In this document: in pieces, positions 54,767 through 63,385 of the stretch
Numbering within the stretch: the stretch's first letter is position 1
How the letters are laid out: each line of letters begins with the position of its first letter
From: Nocardia caishijiensis NBRC 108228
GTDB lineage: Bacteria > Actinomycetota > Actinomycetes > Mycobacteriales > Mycobacteriaceae
Assembly (NCBI RefSeq): GCF_001612825.1
Contig: NZ_BDBE01000053.1
Span: 1-64,000 of the forward strand
Length of the DNA: 64,000 nt
Direction: 5' to 3'
Program-made: the position numbers and the translations under genes
The notes under the pieces: model-generated
What the model was told of the DNA's origin: nothing
What the model saw: only the letters and a program-made list of their open reading frames with translations
The model's database searches: none

Positions 54767-55546
54767 ATGAGCAACGCATCGGGGCCGGGCGTGTCGCGGT
54801 CGGGCAACAGTGGCCGTCGTGACGCGTGCACTCGGCCGGTCGGTGAGCTTGAAGCGAACCAGTCCGCTGTCCGCGTGCTCGTGGTCGACGACGAACCGCA
54901 GATCGTGCGCGCGTTGCGGATCAACCTGTCGGTGCGCGGGTACGAGGTGTTCACCGCGGGCAACGGCGCCGCCGCCTTGCGCATCGCCGCCGAGAAGCAG
55001 CCGCACGTGGTCGTCCTGGATCTCGGCCTGCCCGATCTGGACGGGATCGAGGTACTGGCCGGGCTGCGCGGGTGGACTTCGGTGCCGGTGATCGTGTTGT
55101 CGGCACGCACCGATTCGGCCGACAAGGTGGAGGCACTCGACGCGGGCGCCGACGACTACGTCACCAAGCCGTTCGGGATGGACGAACTGCTGGCCAGACT
55201 GCGGGCGGCGGTCCGACGCGGTGCGGGGGCGGGCGACGGGGCCGAACCGGTGGTGGTCACCGATTCGTTCACCGTCGACCTGGCCGCCAAACAGGTCACC
55301 AAGAACGACACACCCGTCCACCTGACCCCCACCGAATGGGGGATGCTCGAGATGCTGGTCCGCCATCGCGGAAAACTCGTGGGCCGCAAGGAACTTCTGC
55401 GCGAGGTGTGGGGTCCGGCGTATGCCACCGAAACGCACTACCTGCGCGTCTACCTCGCCCAGTTGCGCCGCAAACTCGAGGACGACCCGGCCCACCCGCG
55501 TCACCTGCTCACCGAGCCGGGCATGGGCTACCGCTTCCACGAATGA
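54767..55546 (+). CDS. kdpE: Response regulator KdpE
   Basis: An OmpR-family transcription factor activating kdp genes. The 259-residue protein has the receiver domain (VRVLVVDDEPQIVRALR, phosphorylated Asp85 in VVLDLGLPDLDG, conserved Lys in YVTKPFG) and a C-terminal winged helix (HLTPTEWGMLEMLVRHRGKL, YLRVYLAQLRRKLEDDP). An unusual, probably disordered stretch of about 34 residues precedes the receiver domain. GAGGAAAG precedes ATG 54767. Confidence 0.96.
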   Translation: MSNASGPGVSRSGNSGRRDACTRPVGELEANQSAVRVLVVDDEPQIVRALRINLSVRGYEVFTAGNGAAALRIAAEKQPHVVVLDLGLPDLDGIEVLAGLRGWTSVPVIVLSARTDSADKVEALDAGADDYVTKPFGMDELLARLRAAVRRGAGAGDGAEPVVVTDSFTVDLAAKQVTKNDTPVHLTPTEWGMLEMLVRHRGKLVGRKELLREVWGPAYATETHYLRVYLAQLRRKLEDDPAHPRHLLTEPGMGYRFHE

Positions 55547-55573
55547 CAGCGCGCCCAGTGATTTCGTGAGCAC

Positions 55574-55677
55574 ATGGGTGACTCGCCGGGAACGGGCCAC
55601 CGTGACCCCACTACGTCGTCTGGCCGCCGACGCGAGCCGCAGTGCACCTGAGTCTGGCCTGAGGTTCGGGGCGGCGG
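55574..55677. repeat. Intergenic repeat element, copy B (after kdpE)
   Basis: Aligns ungapped with copy A after coaD (44 of 60, then CTGAGTCTGGC at the same offset of 74 bp). It lies 27 bp after the kdpE stop and before osmC, in a 178-bp gap. Confidence 0.6.
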
Positions 55678-55724
55678 ACCAGCCTGAGTTTCCGGGGGCG
55701 GGGCCGGCTGGCAGGATCAGGTAC

Positions 55725-56171
55725 ATGGCAGTTGAGCAGAACGCACCCGTGACCACCGCACCCGTCGAACTGTGGGTCGAGCGGACCGGTACGCGTGCCT
55801 ACACCGGACGTAGCAACCGTGGCGCCGAGGTGCTGATCGCCTCGCAGGGTGTGCCGGGCGCCTTCACCCCCGGTGAGCTGCTGAAGATCGCCCTGGCCGC
55901 GTGCACCGGGCTCAGTTCCGACCTGCCGCTGTCGCGTCGGCTCGGTGACGACTTCGACGCCACCATCCGGGTCTCCGGCGACGCCGACCGCGAGAACGAG
56001 CTGTACCCGCAGCTCGACGAGGTGTTCGAACTCGACCTGTCCGAACTCGACGAAGAGGCCCGTGAACGCCTGCTGGTCACCGTGCAGCGCGCCGTCGACA
56101 AGGTGTGCACCGTCGGTCGCACACTCAAGGCGGGCACCAAGGTGACCTTGAACTTCGACATCGATGCCTGA
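55725..56171 (+). CDS. OsmC/Ohr family protein
   Basis: An OsmC-fold protein, possibly a thiol-dependent peroxide reductase; homologue of Rv2923c. The 148-residue protein contains the family stretch GELLKIALAACTGLSSDLPL with Cys at about residue 61, and a second cysteine in VDKVCTVGRTLKAG at about 128, the normal spacing for the two reactive cysteines of OsmC. The ATG at 55725 follows AGGATCAGG. acyP begins 15 bp after its stop. Confidence 0.9.
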   Translation: MAVEQNAPVTTAPVELWVERTGTRAYTGRSNRGAEVLIASQGVPGAFTPGELLKIALAACTGLSSDLPLSRRLGDDFDATIRVSGDADRENELYPQLDEVFELDLSELDEEARERLLVTVQRAVDKVCTVGRTLKAGTKVTLNFDIDA

Positions 56172-56186
56172 CCAGCGAGGAGCGCT

Positions 56187-56468
56187 GTGACCGAAGCACC
56201 TGTCCGCCTGTCCGCCTGGGTCCACGGGAACGTGCAGGGCGTGGGATTCCGGTGGTGGACGCGTTCACGCGCACTGGAACTCGGCCTCACCGGGTACGCG
56301 CGCAACCACGCCGACGGGCGGGTCCACGTGGTGGCCGAGGGCCGACGAACCCCGGGCGAGAAGTTGCTGGACCTGCTACGGTCCGGCAAGGCGCCTGGTC
56401 GGGTCGATCTGGTTGTGGAAAGCTGGGAGCCCGCGCGCGGCGACATGACGGGATTCGAGGAGCGGTAG
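56187..56468 (+). CDS. acyP: Acylphosphatase
   Basis: Hydrolyses acyl phosphates such as carbamoyl phosphate and acetyl phosphate. The 93-residue protein has the signature [18 protein letters not shown] with the catalytic arginine, and [16 protein letters not shown] with the catalytic asparagine. The start is GTG 56187 after GAGGAGCG. It sits between osmC and smc as in M. tuberculosis (Rv2922A), with a four-gene insertion before smc here. Confidence 0.95.
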   Translation: MTEAPVRLSAWVHGNVQGVGFRWWTRSRALELGLTGYARNHADGRVHVVAEGRRTPGEKLLDLLRSGKAPGRVDLVVESWEPARGDMTGFEER

Positions 56469-56493
56469 AAGTGACTTCGGGGGTTAGGCGGCA

Positions 56494-57195
56494 GTGAGCA
56501 CACACAACCCTGGTCCGCCCGACCAGCCGGAGCAACCGGGCGGATCCTCGCCCTGGACACCGCCGGACCCCGGCGCGGGCTGGACACCGGACCGATCCGA
56601 GGAACAGCCACCGCCCACCTGGCCACCGCCACCCCAGCAACCACCGGAACCACGCCAGGGCCGGATGGCCAGGCAGGAACCGGGTGTCACCCAGCCGCGC
56701 CCGCCGACGGTCGCCGAGGCACGCGCGCGCGACAAGGCGCGCAAACAGGCCGCGCAGGCCGAACGCGCCGCCGCCGAAGCCGAGGAAACCAAGCGCCGCA
56801 CCAGGAAACGCGTGATGATCGGCGGTGTCGCCGTGGTGGGTGTCGCCGCCCTCGTCGGCGGTGGTTACCTCGCCTACCGGGCGATCGCCGCCCCCGACCG
56901 GGTCACCGCCTCGTGCGTGCAGATCGATCAGAACGGCAACGAGGTCGTCGTCCCGGACGAGCACTGCGGCGACGGCAAGACCAACTTCCGCAGCGACAAC
57001 TCCGGTGGCGTCGGCAGCCTGATCCTGCTCGGCTGGCCGCAGTACCGCTACCACTACGGCGGCACCGCGACCATCGGTCGGCCGCCGAGCGGTGGCAGTT
57101 CGGTGAAACCGCGCAACGCCGAGATCAAGACCAAATCGGGCACAACCGTCCAGCGCGGCGGGCTCGGCAGCAAGTCCGGCGGGAGTGGTTCGTAG
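56494..57195 (+). CDS. DUF1190/YgiB-like membrane-anchored protein
   Basis: A 233-residue protein with a proline-rich cytoplasmic N-terminus (1-70), an alanine/arginine-rich charged helix (about 75-108), one transmembrane helix (MIGGVAVVGVAALVGGGYLA) and an extracytoplasmic domain with two cysteines (TASCVQIDQNG, DEHCGDGK). The C-terminal SGTTVQRGGLGSKSG resembles the TVTRGGFG ending of E. coli YgiB/YjfM. The next gene, a GspS-like ATP-grasp, overlaps its stop (TAGTG), as in ygiB-ygiC. The family assignment is inference from this ending and the neighbour; function is unknown. The start is GTG 56494. Confidence 0.7.
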   Translation: MSTHNPGPPDQPEQPGGSSPWTPPDPGAGWTPDRSEEQPPPTWPPPPQQPPEPRQGRMARQEPGVTQPRPPTVAEARARDKARKQAAQAERAAAEAEETKRRTRKRVMIGGVAVVGVAALVGGGYLAYRAIAAPDRVTASCVQIDQNGNEVVVPDEHCGDGKTNFRSDNSGGVGSLILLGWPQYRYHYGGTATIGRPPSGGSSVKPRNAEIKTKSGTTVQRGGLGSKSGGSGS

Positions 57196-58358
57196 TGCGA
57201 CGGGTCGCGAGTACGCCCCGGCCGGGATGGCAGCAGATCATCGAAAGCCAGGGGCTCGTCTACGGTGTGCCCGGTCGCGACGCCAGCGGCCGACCACGCC
57301 CCTACTGGGACGAGTCGGTGCACTACGAGTTCTCGATGGACGAGATCCTCGCCCTCGAAGCCGATGTGGAGCTGCTGCAGTCGATGTGTCTGCACGCGGC
57401 CGAACACGTCGTGCTCACCGAGCGTTACGCGGATTTCGGGCTGCCGGAATGGAGTTGGGGCCCGATCGCCGAATCCTGGCGGCGCAGCGACCCCTACGTG
57501 TACGGCCGGTTCGACCTGCGCTACGACGCTCGCCGCCCCGCCAAACTGCTCGAGTACAACGCCGACACGCCCACCTCGCTGCTCGAGGCGGCGATCATCC
57601 AGTGGCACTGGCTGCAGCAGGTGTATCCCGGTGGGGACCAATGGAATTCACTGCACGAGAAGCTGGTGGAGCGCTGGGGTGAGCTGCGTGACGTGCTGCC
57701 GGGCACCGAACTGCACTTCACCTGGTCGGGCGCCGACGCCACCGGGGAGGACAACGTCACCACCGCCTACATGCAGGAGACCGCCGCCGAGGCGGGCTTC
57801 GACACCGTCGCGCTGCCGATCGAGGAGGTCGGGTTCGACACCGAACTCGGTCGCTTCGTCGACTTGGCCGAGGCGCCGATGGAATCGGTGTTCAAGCTCT
57901 ACCCCTGGGAATGGATCCTCGACGACGACTTCGGCAAGCGCGTCGTCGCGAGTATCCCGCAGACGGCCTGGATCGAGCCGCTGTGGACCACCCTGCTGAG
58001 CAACAAGGCCCTGCTGGCGGTCCTGTGGGAGATGTACCCCGGCCACCCCAACCTGCTGCCCGCCTACCTCGACGACCCGCACGAGCTCACCGAGTACATC
58101 CGCAAACCCAAGCTCGGCCGCGAAGGCGCCAACATGACCATCGTCGGTCCTGGCATGGAGACCGCGACCGGTGGGGTGTACGGCGCCGAGGGCTTCGTCT
58201 ACCAATTGCTCGACCCGCTCCCGGAATTCGACGGCATGCGCCCCGTGCTCGGCGCATGGGTCGTCGGTGACACCGCCGCCGGGCTCGGAATCCGCGAGAC
58301 CGCGGGCCTCATCACCGATGACGGCGCCGCGTTCGTCCCGCACCGCATCGTCGACTGA
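57195..58358 (+). CDS. Glutathionylspermidine synthase-like ATP-grasp protein (YgiC/YjfC type)
   Basis: An ATP-grasp ligase of the GSP_synth family, 387 residues from GTG 57195. It has the family motifs RFDLRYDARRPAKLLEYNAD followed by TPTSLLEAAI, LHFTWSGADATGEDN, FKLYPWEW, LLSNKALLAVLW and RKPKLGREGANM. It lacks the amidase domain of true glutathionylspermidine synthetase. Actinobacteria of this group use mycothiol rather than glutathione, so the peptide and amine it joins are unknown. It is translated with the DUF1190-like gene, and the DUF350 gene follows after 27 bp. This trio matches the yjfL-yjfM-yjfC type cassette. Confidence 0.88.
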   Translation: MRRVASTPRPGWQQIIESQGLVYGVPGRDASGRPRPYWDESVHYEFSMDEILALEADVELLQSMCLHAAEHVVLTERYADFGLPEWSWGPIAESWRRSDPYVYGRFDLRYDARRPAKLLEYNADTPTSLLEAAIIQWHWLQQVYPGGDQWNSLHEKLVERWGELRDVLPGTELHFTWSGADATGEDNVTTAYMQETAAEAGFDTVALPIEEVGFDTELGRFVDLAEAPMESVFKLYPWEWILDDDFGKRVVASIPQTAWIEPLWTTLLSNKALLAVLWEMYPGHPNLLPAYLDDPHELTEYIRKPKLGREGANMTIVGPGMETATGGVYGAEGFVYQLLDPLPEFDGMRPVLGAWVVGDTAAGLGIRETAGLITDDGAAFVPHRIVD

Positions 58359-58385
58359 CCACAACACTGTTTCGAAAGGACCACG

Positions 58386-58841
58386 ATGACCGCCCTCGCC
58401 CTGGAATCGGGTTATTGGAGTGCGCTCGGTGAAGGCGTCGGCGCCATCATCCTGTACTGCCTCATCGGCCTGGTGCTGATGCTGATCGGCTTTTTCGCCA
58501 TCGACCTGACCACGCCGGGCAAGCTGCGCGACCTGGTCGTCGCGGGCAAACCGAACGCGATCATCGTGTCGGCGGCGGGCATGATCAGCATGGCGCTCAT
58601 CGTCGTGTTCGCGGTACTGGCCACCGGTGGCAGCGGCAAACTGTCGGAAGGGCTGATCGCGGCGATCGTGTTCGGCCTGGTCGGCATTGTCGCGCAGGTG
58701 ATCTCGGTGCGGGTGATCGAGAAGGTCACCGGCATCGACATCGGCCGCACCCTGCACGCCGAGACCTATACCCCCGAGGTACTCGTGGTGGCCGCCGCCC
58801 ACTTCGCCCTCGGCCTGGTGGTGGCTTTCGCGATCCTCTAG
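58386..58841 (+). CDS. DUF350 (YjfL-like) membrane protein
   Basis: A 151-residue four-helix membrane protein of the DUF350 family, linked in many genomes to GspS-like ATP-grasp genes. Helices are ILYCLIGLVLMLIGFFAI, AIIVSAAGMISMALIVVF, LIAAIVFGLVGIVAQVIS and AAHFALGLVVAFAIL, with TPGKLRDLVVAGKPNA between helices 1 and 2. GAAAGGA lies 6 bases before ATG 58386. Its stop codon overlaps the stop codon of the convergent DUF1707 gene by 2 bp. Confidence 0.9.
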   Translation: MTALALESGYWSALGEGVGAIILYCLIGLVLMLIGFFAIDLTTPGKLRDLVVAGKPNAIIVSAAGMISMALIVVFAVLATGGSGKLSEGLIAAIVFGLVGIVAQVISVRVIEKVTGIDIGRTLHAETYTPEVLVVAAAHFALGLVVAFAIL

Positions 58842-59305
58842 TGCGGATTGATGTGCTTCATCTGCTTCTGTAGCTGACGTAGATGGGTCGCGGTGCCGGG
58901 TTGGGCTTCCCACCCGGTGACCACGCGGAACAGCAGGACCGCGCCCCACGGGCCGATCACCCACATCGGCCAGAAGTAGGTGAGTTCGCCTGCGGTGAGC
59001 GAGATCAGGCCCCAGATGACCAGCACGATGATGCTCACGCCGAGCCAGCTGCCAGCTTCGATGCGCTGCCACACGGGGATGCGTGGTGCCTGCTTCGGCG
59101 GGGTGCTCGGCTGCTTGTCCGGCAGCGCGGGGAGATCCGACAGGACGAGGGCGAGGTCGTCGCGGGTGGTGGTCGCGTAGACCTTCGCGACGCGCTGGTC
59201 GTACTCGGCCAGATCCAGCCTCCCGTCGGAGAGGTGGGTGCTCAGCTGAGCGACGATCGCATTGCGCTCGGCATCGGACGCGCGCGTGCCGGGGGTGATG
59301 TCCAT
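58838..59305 (-). CDS. DUF1707 domain protein with two membrane helices
   Basis: A 155-residue protein with an N-terminal DUF1707 domain (about 8-60: RASDAERNAIVAQLSTHLSDG, quoted in part as RASDAERNAIVAQL, then GRLDLAEYDQRVAKVYATTT), a proline-rich linker, and two hydrophobic helices (VSIIVLVIWGLISL and WPMWVIGPWGAVLLFRVV). GAGAGG lies 9 bases before ATG 59305. DUF1707 proteins are abundant in actinobacteria and often have membrane or transcription-related roles, but none is proven. Its promoter region holds TTGACA on the minus strand and an inverted CACTGTGT pair. Confidence 0.88.
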   Translation of the reverse strand: MDITPGTRASDAERNAIVAQLSTHLSDGRLDLAEYDQRVAKVYATTTRDDLALVLSDLPALPDKQPSTPPKQAPRIPVWQRIEAGSWLGVSIIVLVIWGLISLTAGELTYFWPMWVIGPWGAVLLFRVVTGWEAQPGTATHLRQLQKQMKHINPH

Positions 59306-59329
59306 ACCGACAAACCTCTCGTTCACCAA

Positions 59330-59372
59330 ACACAGTGATCTGCTGGTACCAAGCGTCCACCCTCCACTGTGT
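59330..59372. promoter_or_regulatory. Inverted pair ACACAGTG / CACTGTGT upstream of the DUF1707 gene
   Basis: ACACAGTG (59330-59337) and CACTGTGT (59365-59372) are exact inverted 8-mers whose starts are 35 bp apart. A minus-strand TTGACA (59380-59375) abuts the upstream copy. This could be a two-site regulator target. Confidence 0.35.
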
Positions 59373-59518
59373 AATGTCAACCCTTCGGGCGCCTACCGGC
59401 CGGAGGTTCACGGCGCCACGACGGCGATCGGATAGGCTCACGCGAGCACACGGGCGGCAACACAGCCCGGTGCGATGTTCCAACCGCAGGCCGCGTGTCT
59501 TGCCCTCTCGCACCTAGG

Positions 59519-59543
59519 TCTGGCCAGAACTCCCGGAGAGGCG
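59519..59543. repeat. Intergenic repeat element, partial copy C (before smc)
   Basis: Matches 21 of 25 positions with the end of copy A (36104-36128). It includes CCCGGAGAGGCG, which supplies the smc ribosome site. Upstream similarity to copies A and B is weak. Confidence 0.45.
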
Positions 59544-59544
59544 G

Positions 59545-62500
59545 GTGGCGTTGCATCTGAAGAGCTTGACGCTGAAAGGGTTCAAGTCTTTCGCGTCCGC
59601 AACCACGTTGCGCTTCGAACCCGGCATCACCTGTGTCGTCGGGCCAAACGGGTCGGGCAAGTCCAATGTCGTCGACGCGCTCACCTGGGTGATGGGTGAG
59701 CAGGGGGCCAAGGCGTTGCGCGGCGGCAAGATGCAGGACGTCATCTTCGCGGGGACGAGCGGACGTGCCCCGCTGGGACGCGCCGAAGTGACGCTGACGA
59801 TCGACAACTCCGACGGCGCGCTGCCCATCGACTACGCCGAGGTATCGATCACCCGCCGCATGTTCCGCGACGGCGCGGGCGAGTACGAGATCAACGGCAG
59901 CAGTTGCCGCCTGATGGACGTGCAGGAACTGCTGTCGGACTCCGGTATCGGGCGCGAGATGCACGTCATCGTCGGGCAGGGGCAGCTGTCGGCGATCCTC
60001 GAATCGCGCCCCGAGGACCGGCGCGCGTTCGTCGAGGAGGCCGCGGGCGTCCTCAAGCACCGCAGGCGTAAGGAGAAGGCGGTCCGCAAGCTCGACGCGA
60101 TGCAGGCCAACCTCGCCCGCCTCACCGACCTCACCACCGAACTGCGCCGCCAGCTCAAACCCCTGAGCAGGCAGGCCGAAGTGGCGCGGCGCGCCCAGAC
60201 CGTGCAGGCCGACCTGCGCGACGCCCGGCTGCGCCTGGCCGCCGACGATCTGGTGACCCGGCGCGGCGAACTCGAATCGCAGCTGAGCAAAGAGGCCTAC
60301 GCGCGCGAGCAGCAGATCAACGTCCAGTCCGAACTCGACGCGGCCAATGCCGCGCTGGCACAGCAGGAATTCCAGCTGTCGCGGCTGAGCCCGAGCGCCG
60401 AGGCGGCCGCGCAGACCTGGTTCCAGCTCTCCGCGCTGGCCGAGCGCGTCAACGCGACCATCCGCATCGCCGCCGACCGCGCCCGCAACCTGCACACCGA
60501 GGCGCCCGTCGGGACCGGCCGCGACCCCGAACAGCTCGAGGCCGAGGCCGACCGGATCGAGGCCGAGGAATCCGAACTGCGCTACGCCGTGGAGATGGCG
60601 GCCGAAACACTCGAGGCCGCCCGGGAAGCGCTGGCCGATCGTGAACACGCCGCCAAGGCCGCCGAGCAGGCGCACCTGGCCGCCGTGCGGGCCATCGCCG
60701 ACCGCCGCGAGGGGTTGGCCAGGCTGTCGGGGCAGGTGGAGACGCTGCGCACCCGGGCGCAGTCGGTCGACGCCGAGATCGCACGGCTCTCGGTCGCCAT
60801 CGCCGACGCACGTCATCGAGGCGAGGCGGCCCAGGCCGAATACGACACCGTGCAGGACGAACTCGGCGAACTCGACGCGGGGGAGAAGGGCCTCGACGCC
60901 CAGCACGAACACGCCGTCGCCGCCTTGGAACTGGCCGACGAGCGGGTGCGTGAACTGCGCGAACAGGACCGCGAGGCGAGCAAGCTCGTCGCCCGGCTCG
61001 GCGCCCGCATCGAAGCGCTGGAGATGAACCTGGCCCGCAAGGACGGCGCCGCCTGGTTGCTCGAACACGGGGTGAGTGGCGTCGGCGACCGACTCTCGGG
61101 CCTGCTGCGCGTGGAGGCGGGATTCGAAGCCGCCCTCGCCGCGCTGCTCGGCCCGCTGGCCGACGCGATCACCGCCGACACCGCCGCGGCCGCCGATGCC
61201 GCCGTGCGTGAGCTGCGCGCCGGTGACGGTGGCCGGGTGGCGTTCGTCTTCGCCACCGGCGATGCGGCGTCGCCTGGCGCGGCGAGCGGCTCGGCCGAGG
61301 AGCAGGCCTCGACGCGCGCTCCTGCCGATGTCGGGGGTGACTCCCCGATGCGGGATCAGGCCGCAACGCGCGTGATGGCCGAAGTCGGGGATGGCTCGCC
61401 GACGGCGGATCAGACTGCTACGCGCTGGACGGCCGACGGCCGGGGCGGCTCGCCGACGTCGGGTCGTGCTCACGAGGTTTCGGCAGATGGTCGGCGTGCT
61501 CCTCTGCCCGCGGGGGCCAGGTGGCTCGCCGATGCCGTGGATGGTGCCGCGAAGGTGCGGCCCGCGTTGGCCGCGCTCACCGCGGGCGTTGTGGTCGTCG
61601 ACGATCTGGCGGCCGCCACCGCACTGGCCGCCGAGCGCCCGGAGTTGCGGGTCGTCACCCGTGACGGTGATCTGGCCGGGTCGGGCTGGGTCATCGGTGG
61701 TTCCGAGCGGATGCCGAGTCAGCTCGAGATCCAGGCAGACATCGACGCCGCCACCGCCGAATTGGCCGCCGCGCAGCGCCGGGCCGAAGAGCTCGAGGCC
61801 GCGCTGGCCGGGGCGCTCGCCGAGCAGACCGACCGAAAAGAGTCCGCCGACCACGCGCTGATGGCGCTGCACGAATCCGATCAGGCGTTGCTGGCCATCT
61901 ACGACCGGCTCGCGCGGGTCGGCCAGACCGCCCGCGCCGCCCAGACCGAGGGCGAACGGCTCACCACCCAACGCGCCGAGGCGGAGGCGACCCGCGAGAA
62001 GTCCCTGGCCTCCCTGGCCGAGCTCGAGGACCGGCTGCGCCACGCCGAGATCGAGCACGACGACAGCGACGACAGCTACGGCACCGCCGGGACCGAGACC
62101 GCCGGGCGAGCCCGCGAGGAAGCCGCCGCCGCGCTCGCCGAGGCCCGGACCATGGAGGTCGAGGCAAGGCTGGCAGTGCGGACCGCCGAGGAACGCGCGG
62201 AATCCGTTCGCGGCAAAGCGGATTCGCTGCGCCGTGCCGCACGCGCCGAACGGGAGGCGCGGGCGCGAGCCGAGCGGGCACAGGCCGCGCGCAGGCAGGC
62301 GGCGGCCGTCGCTGCGGCGGTGGCCGAGTCCGGTGCCAAGATCGCGAAGGAACTCGAGCAGGTGGTGGCCTCGGCCGCCGCCCGGCGCGACGAATTGGTC
62401 CGGCGCCGTGGGGAAGTCGCGTCGGCCGTGGAGCAGGTCAAGGAACGGGCACGCGCCCTGAACACCCAGCTGGCCCAGCTCACCGATGCCGTGCACCGCG

Positions 62501-63381
62501 ACGAGGTGGCCAAAGCCCAGGCGGCGCTGCGCATCGAACAGCTCGAGACGACCATCTCCGAACAGTTCGGGATCGCGCTGGCCGATCTCGTCGCCGAATA
62601 CGGTCCCGACGTGCCGCTGCCGCCGTCGGCGCTGGAGACGCAGGAATACGAGGACGCCAAGGAACGCGGCGAGCAGGTCACCGCGCCGCAGCCGATGCCC
62701 TACGACCGTGCCACCCAGGAACGCCGCGCCAAACGCGCCGAGAAGGACCTCGCCACCCTCGGCAAAGTGAACCCCCTCGCGCTGGAGGAGTTCGCGGCGC
62801 TCGAGGAACGCTACAACTTCCTGGCCACCCAGCTCGAGGACGTCAAGAACGCGCGCAAGGACCTCCTGGACGTGGTCGCCGAGGTCGACGCCCGCATCCT
62901 GCAGGTGTTCACCGAGGCCTACGCCGATGTGGAACGCGAATTCGTCGGGGTGTTCGCGAAGCTGTTCCCCGGCGGCGAGGGCAGGCTCGTGCTCACCGAC
63001 CCGTCCGACATGCTCACCACCGGCATCGAGGTCGAGGCCCGTCCGCCGGGCAAGAAGGTCAAGCGGCTCTCGCTGCTCTCCGGCGGCGAGAAGTCACTGA
63101 CCGCCGTGGCGCTGCTGGTCGCCATCTTCCGCGCCCGCCCGTCCCCGTTCTATGTGATGGACGAGGTGGAAGCGGCCCTGGACGACACCAACCTGCGCCG
63201 TCTCATCGGCCTGTTCGAACAGCTGCGGGAGAAGAGCCAGCTGATCGTCATCACCCACCAGAAACCCACCATGGAGATCGCCGACGCCCTCTACGGGGTG
63301 AGCATGCGCGGCGACGGCATCACCCAGGTGATCTCGCAGCGGCTCACCCGTGCCCCGGCCGAGGCGACCGCCTCTGCCTGA
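59545..63381 (+). CDS. smc: Chromosome segregation protein SMC
   Basis: A condensin-type ATPase that, with ScpA and ScpB, loops and segregates chromosomal DNA. The 1,278-residue protein has Walker [21 protein letters not shown], two long coiled coils, a hinge at about 500-720, the signature [19 protein letters not shown] and Walker [16 protein letters not shown]. It is about 70-80 residues longer than usual because of a glycine/serine/threonine-rich insertion at about residues 565-660 in the hinge, built on a 54-bp repeat. The start is GTG 59545 after GGAGAGG. Confidence 0.97.
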   Translation: MALHLKSLTLKGFKSFASATTLRFEPGITCVVGPNGSGKSNVVDALTWVMGEQGAKALRGGKMQDVIFAGTSGRAPLGRAEVTLTIDNSDGALPIDYAEVSITRRMFRDGAGEYEINGSSCRLMDVQELLSDSGIGREMHVIVGQGQLSAILESRPEDRRAFVEEAAGVLKHRRRKEKAVRKLDAMQANLARLTDLTTELRRQLKPLSRQAEVARRAQTVQADLRDARLRLAADDLVTRRGELESQLSKEAYAREQQINVQSELDAANAALAQQEFQLSRLSPSAEAAAQTWFQLSALAERVNATIRIAADRARNLHTEAPVGTGRDPEQLEAEADRIEAEESELRYAVEMAAETLEAAREALADREHAAKAAEQAHLAAVRAIADRREGLARLSGQVETLRTRAQSVDAEIARLSVAIADARHRGEAAQAEYDTVQDELGELDAGEKGLDAQHEHAVAALELADERVRELREQDREASKLVARLGARIEALEMNLARKDGAAWLLEHGVSGVGDRLSGLLRVEAGFEAALAALLGPLADAITADTAAAADAAVRELRAGDGGRVAFVFATGDAASPGAASGSAEEQASTRAPADVGGDSPMRDQAATRVMAEVGDGSPTADQTATRWTADGRGGSPTSGRAHEVSADGRRAPLPAGARWLADAVDGAAKVRPALAALTAGVVVVDDLAAATALAAERPELRVVTRDGDLAGSGWVIGGSERMPSQLEIQADIDAATAELAAAQRRAEELEAALAGALAEQTDRKESADHALMALHESDQALLAIYDRLARVGQTARAAQTEGERLTTQRAEAEATREKSLASLAELEDRLRHAEIEHDDSDDSYGTAGTETAGRAREEAAAALAEARTMEVEARLAVRTAEERAESVRGKADSLRRAARAEREARARAERAQAARRQAAAVAAAVAESGAKIAKELEQVVASAAARRDELVRRRGEVASAVEQVKERARALNTQLAQLTDAVHRDEVAKAQAALRIEQLETTISEQFGIALADLVAEYGPDVPLPPSALETQEYEDAKERGEQVTAPQPMPYDRATQERRAKRAEKDLATLGKVNPLALEEFAALEERYNFLATQLEDVKNARKDLLDVVAEVDARILQVFTEAYADVEREFVGVFAKLFPGGEGRLVLTDPSDMLTTGIEVEARPPGKKVKRLSLLSGGEKSLTAVALLVAIFRARPSPFYVMDEVEAALDDTNLRRLIGLFEQLREKSQLIVITHQKPTMEIADALYGVSMRGDGITQVISQRLTRAPAEATASA
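61312..61470 (+). repeat. Three 18-codon repeats in the SMC hinge insertion
   Basis: ACGCGC begins at 61312, 61366 and 61420, exactly 54 bp apart. The encoded units begin [36 protein letters not shown] and [18 protein letters not shown]. The third unit is one codon shorter at the DNA level. The repeat is in frame and lies inside the hinge domain. Confidence 0.8.
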
Positions 63382-63385
63382 CCGA

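Noticed and set aside
52234-55125. 963-residue minus-strand ORF across kdpD and kdpE
   Set aside because: His/Arg/Gln-rich shadow of two well-supported genes, with no ribosome site and no recognisable domain.
59377-62496. 1,039-residue minus-strand ORF across smc
   Set aside because: Leu/Gly/Arg-rich shadow. The smc frame carries all ATPase motifs.
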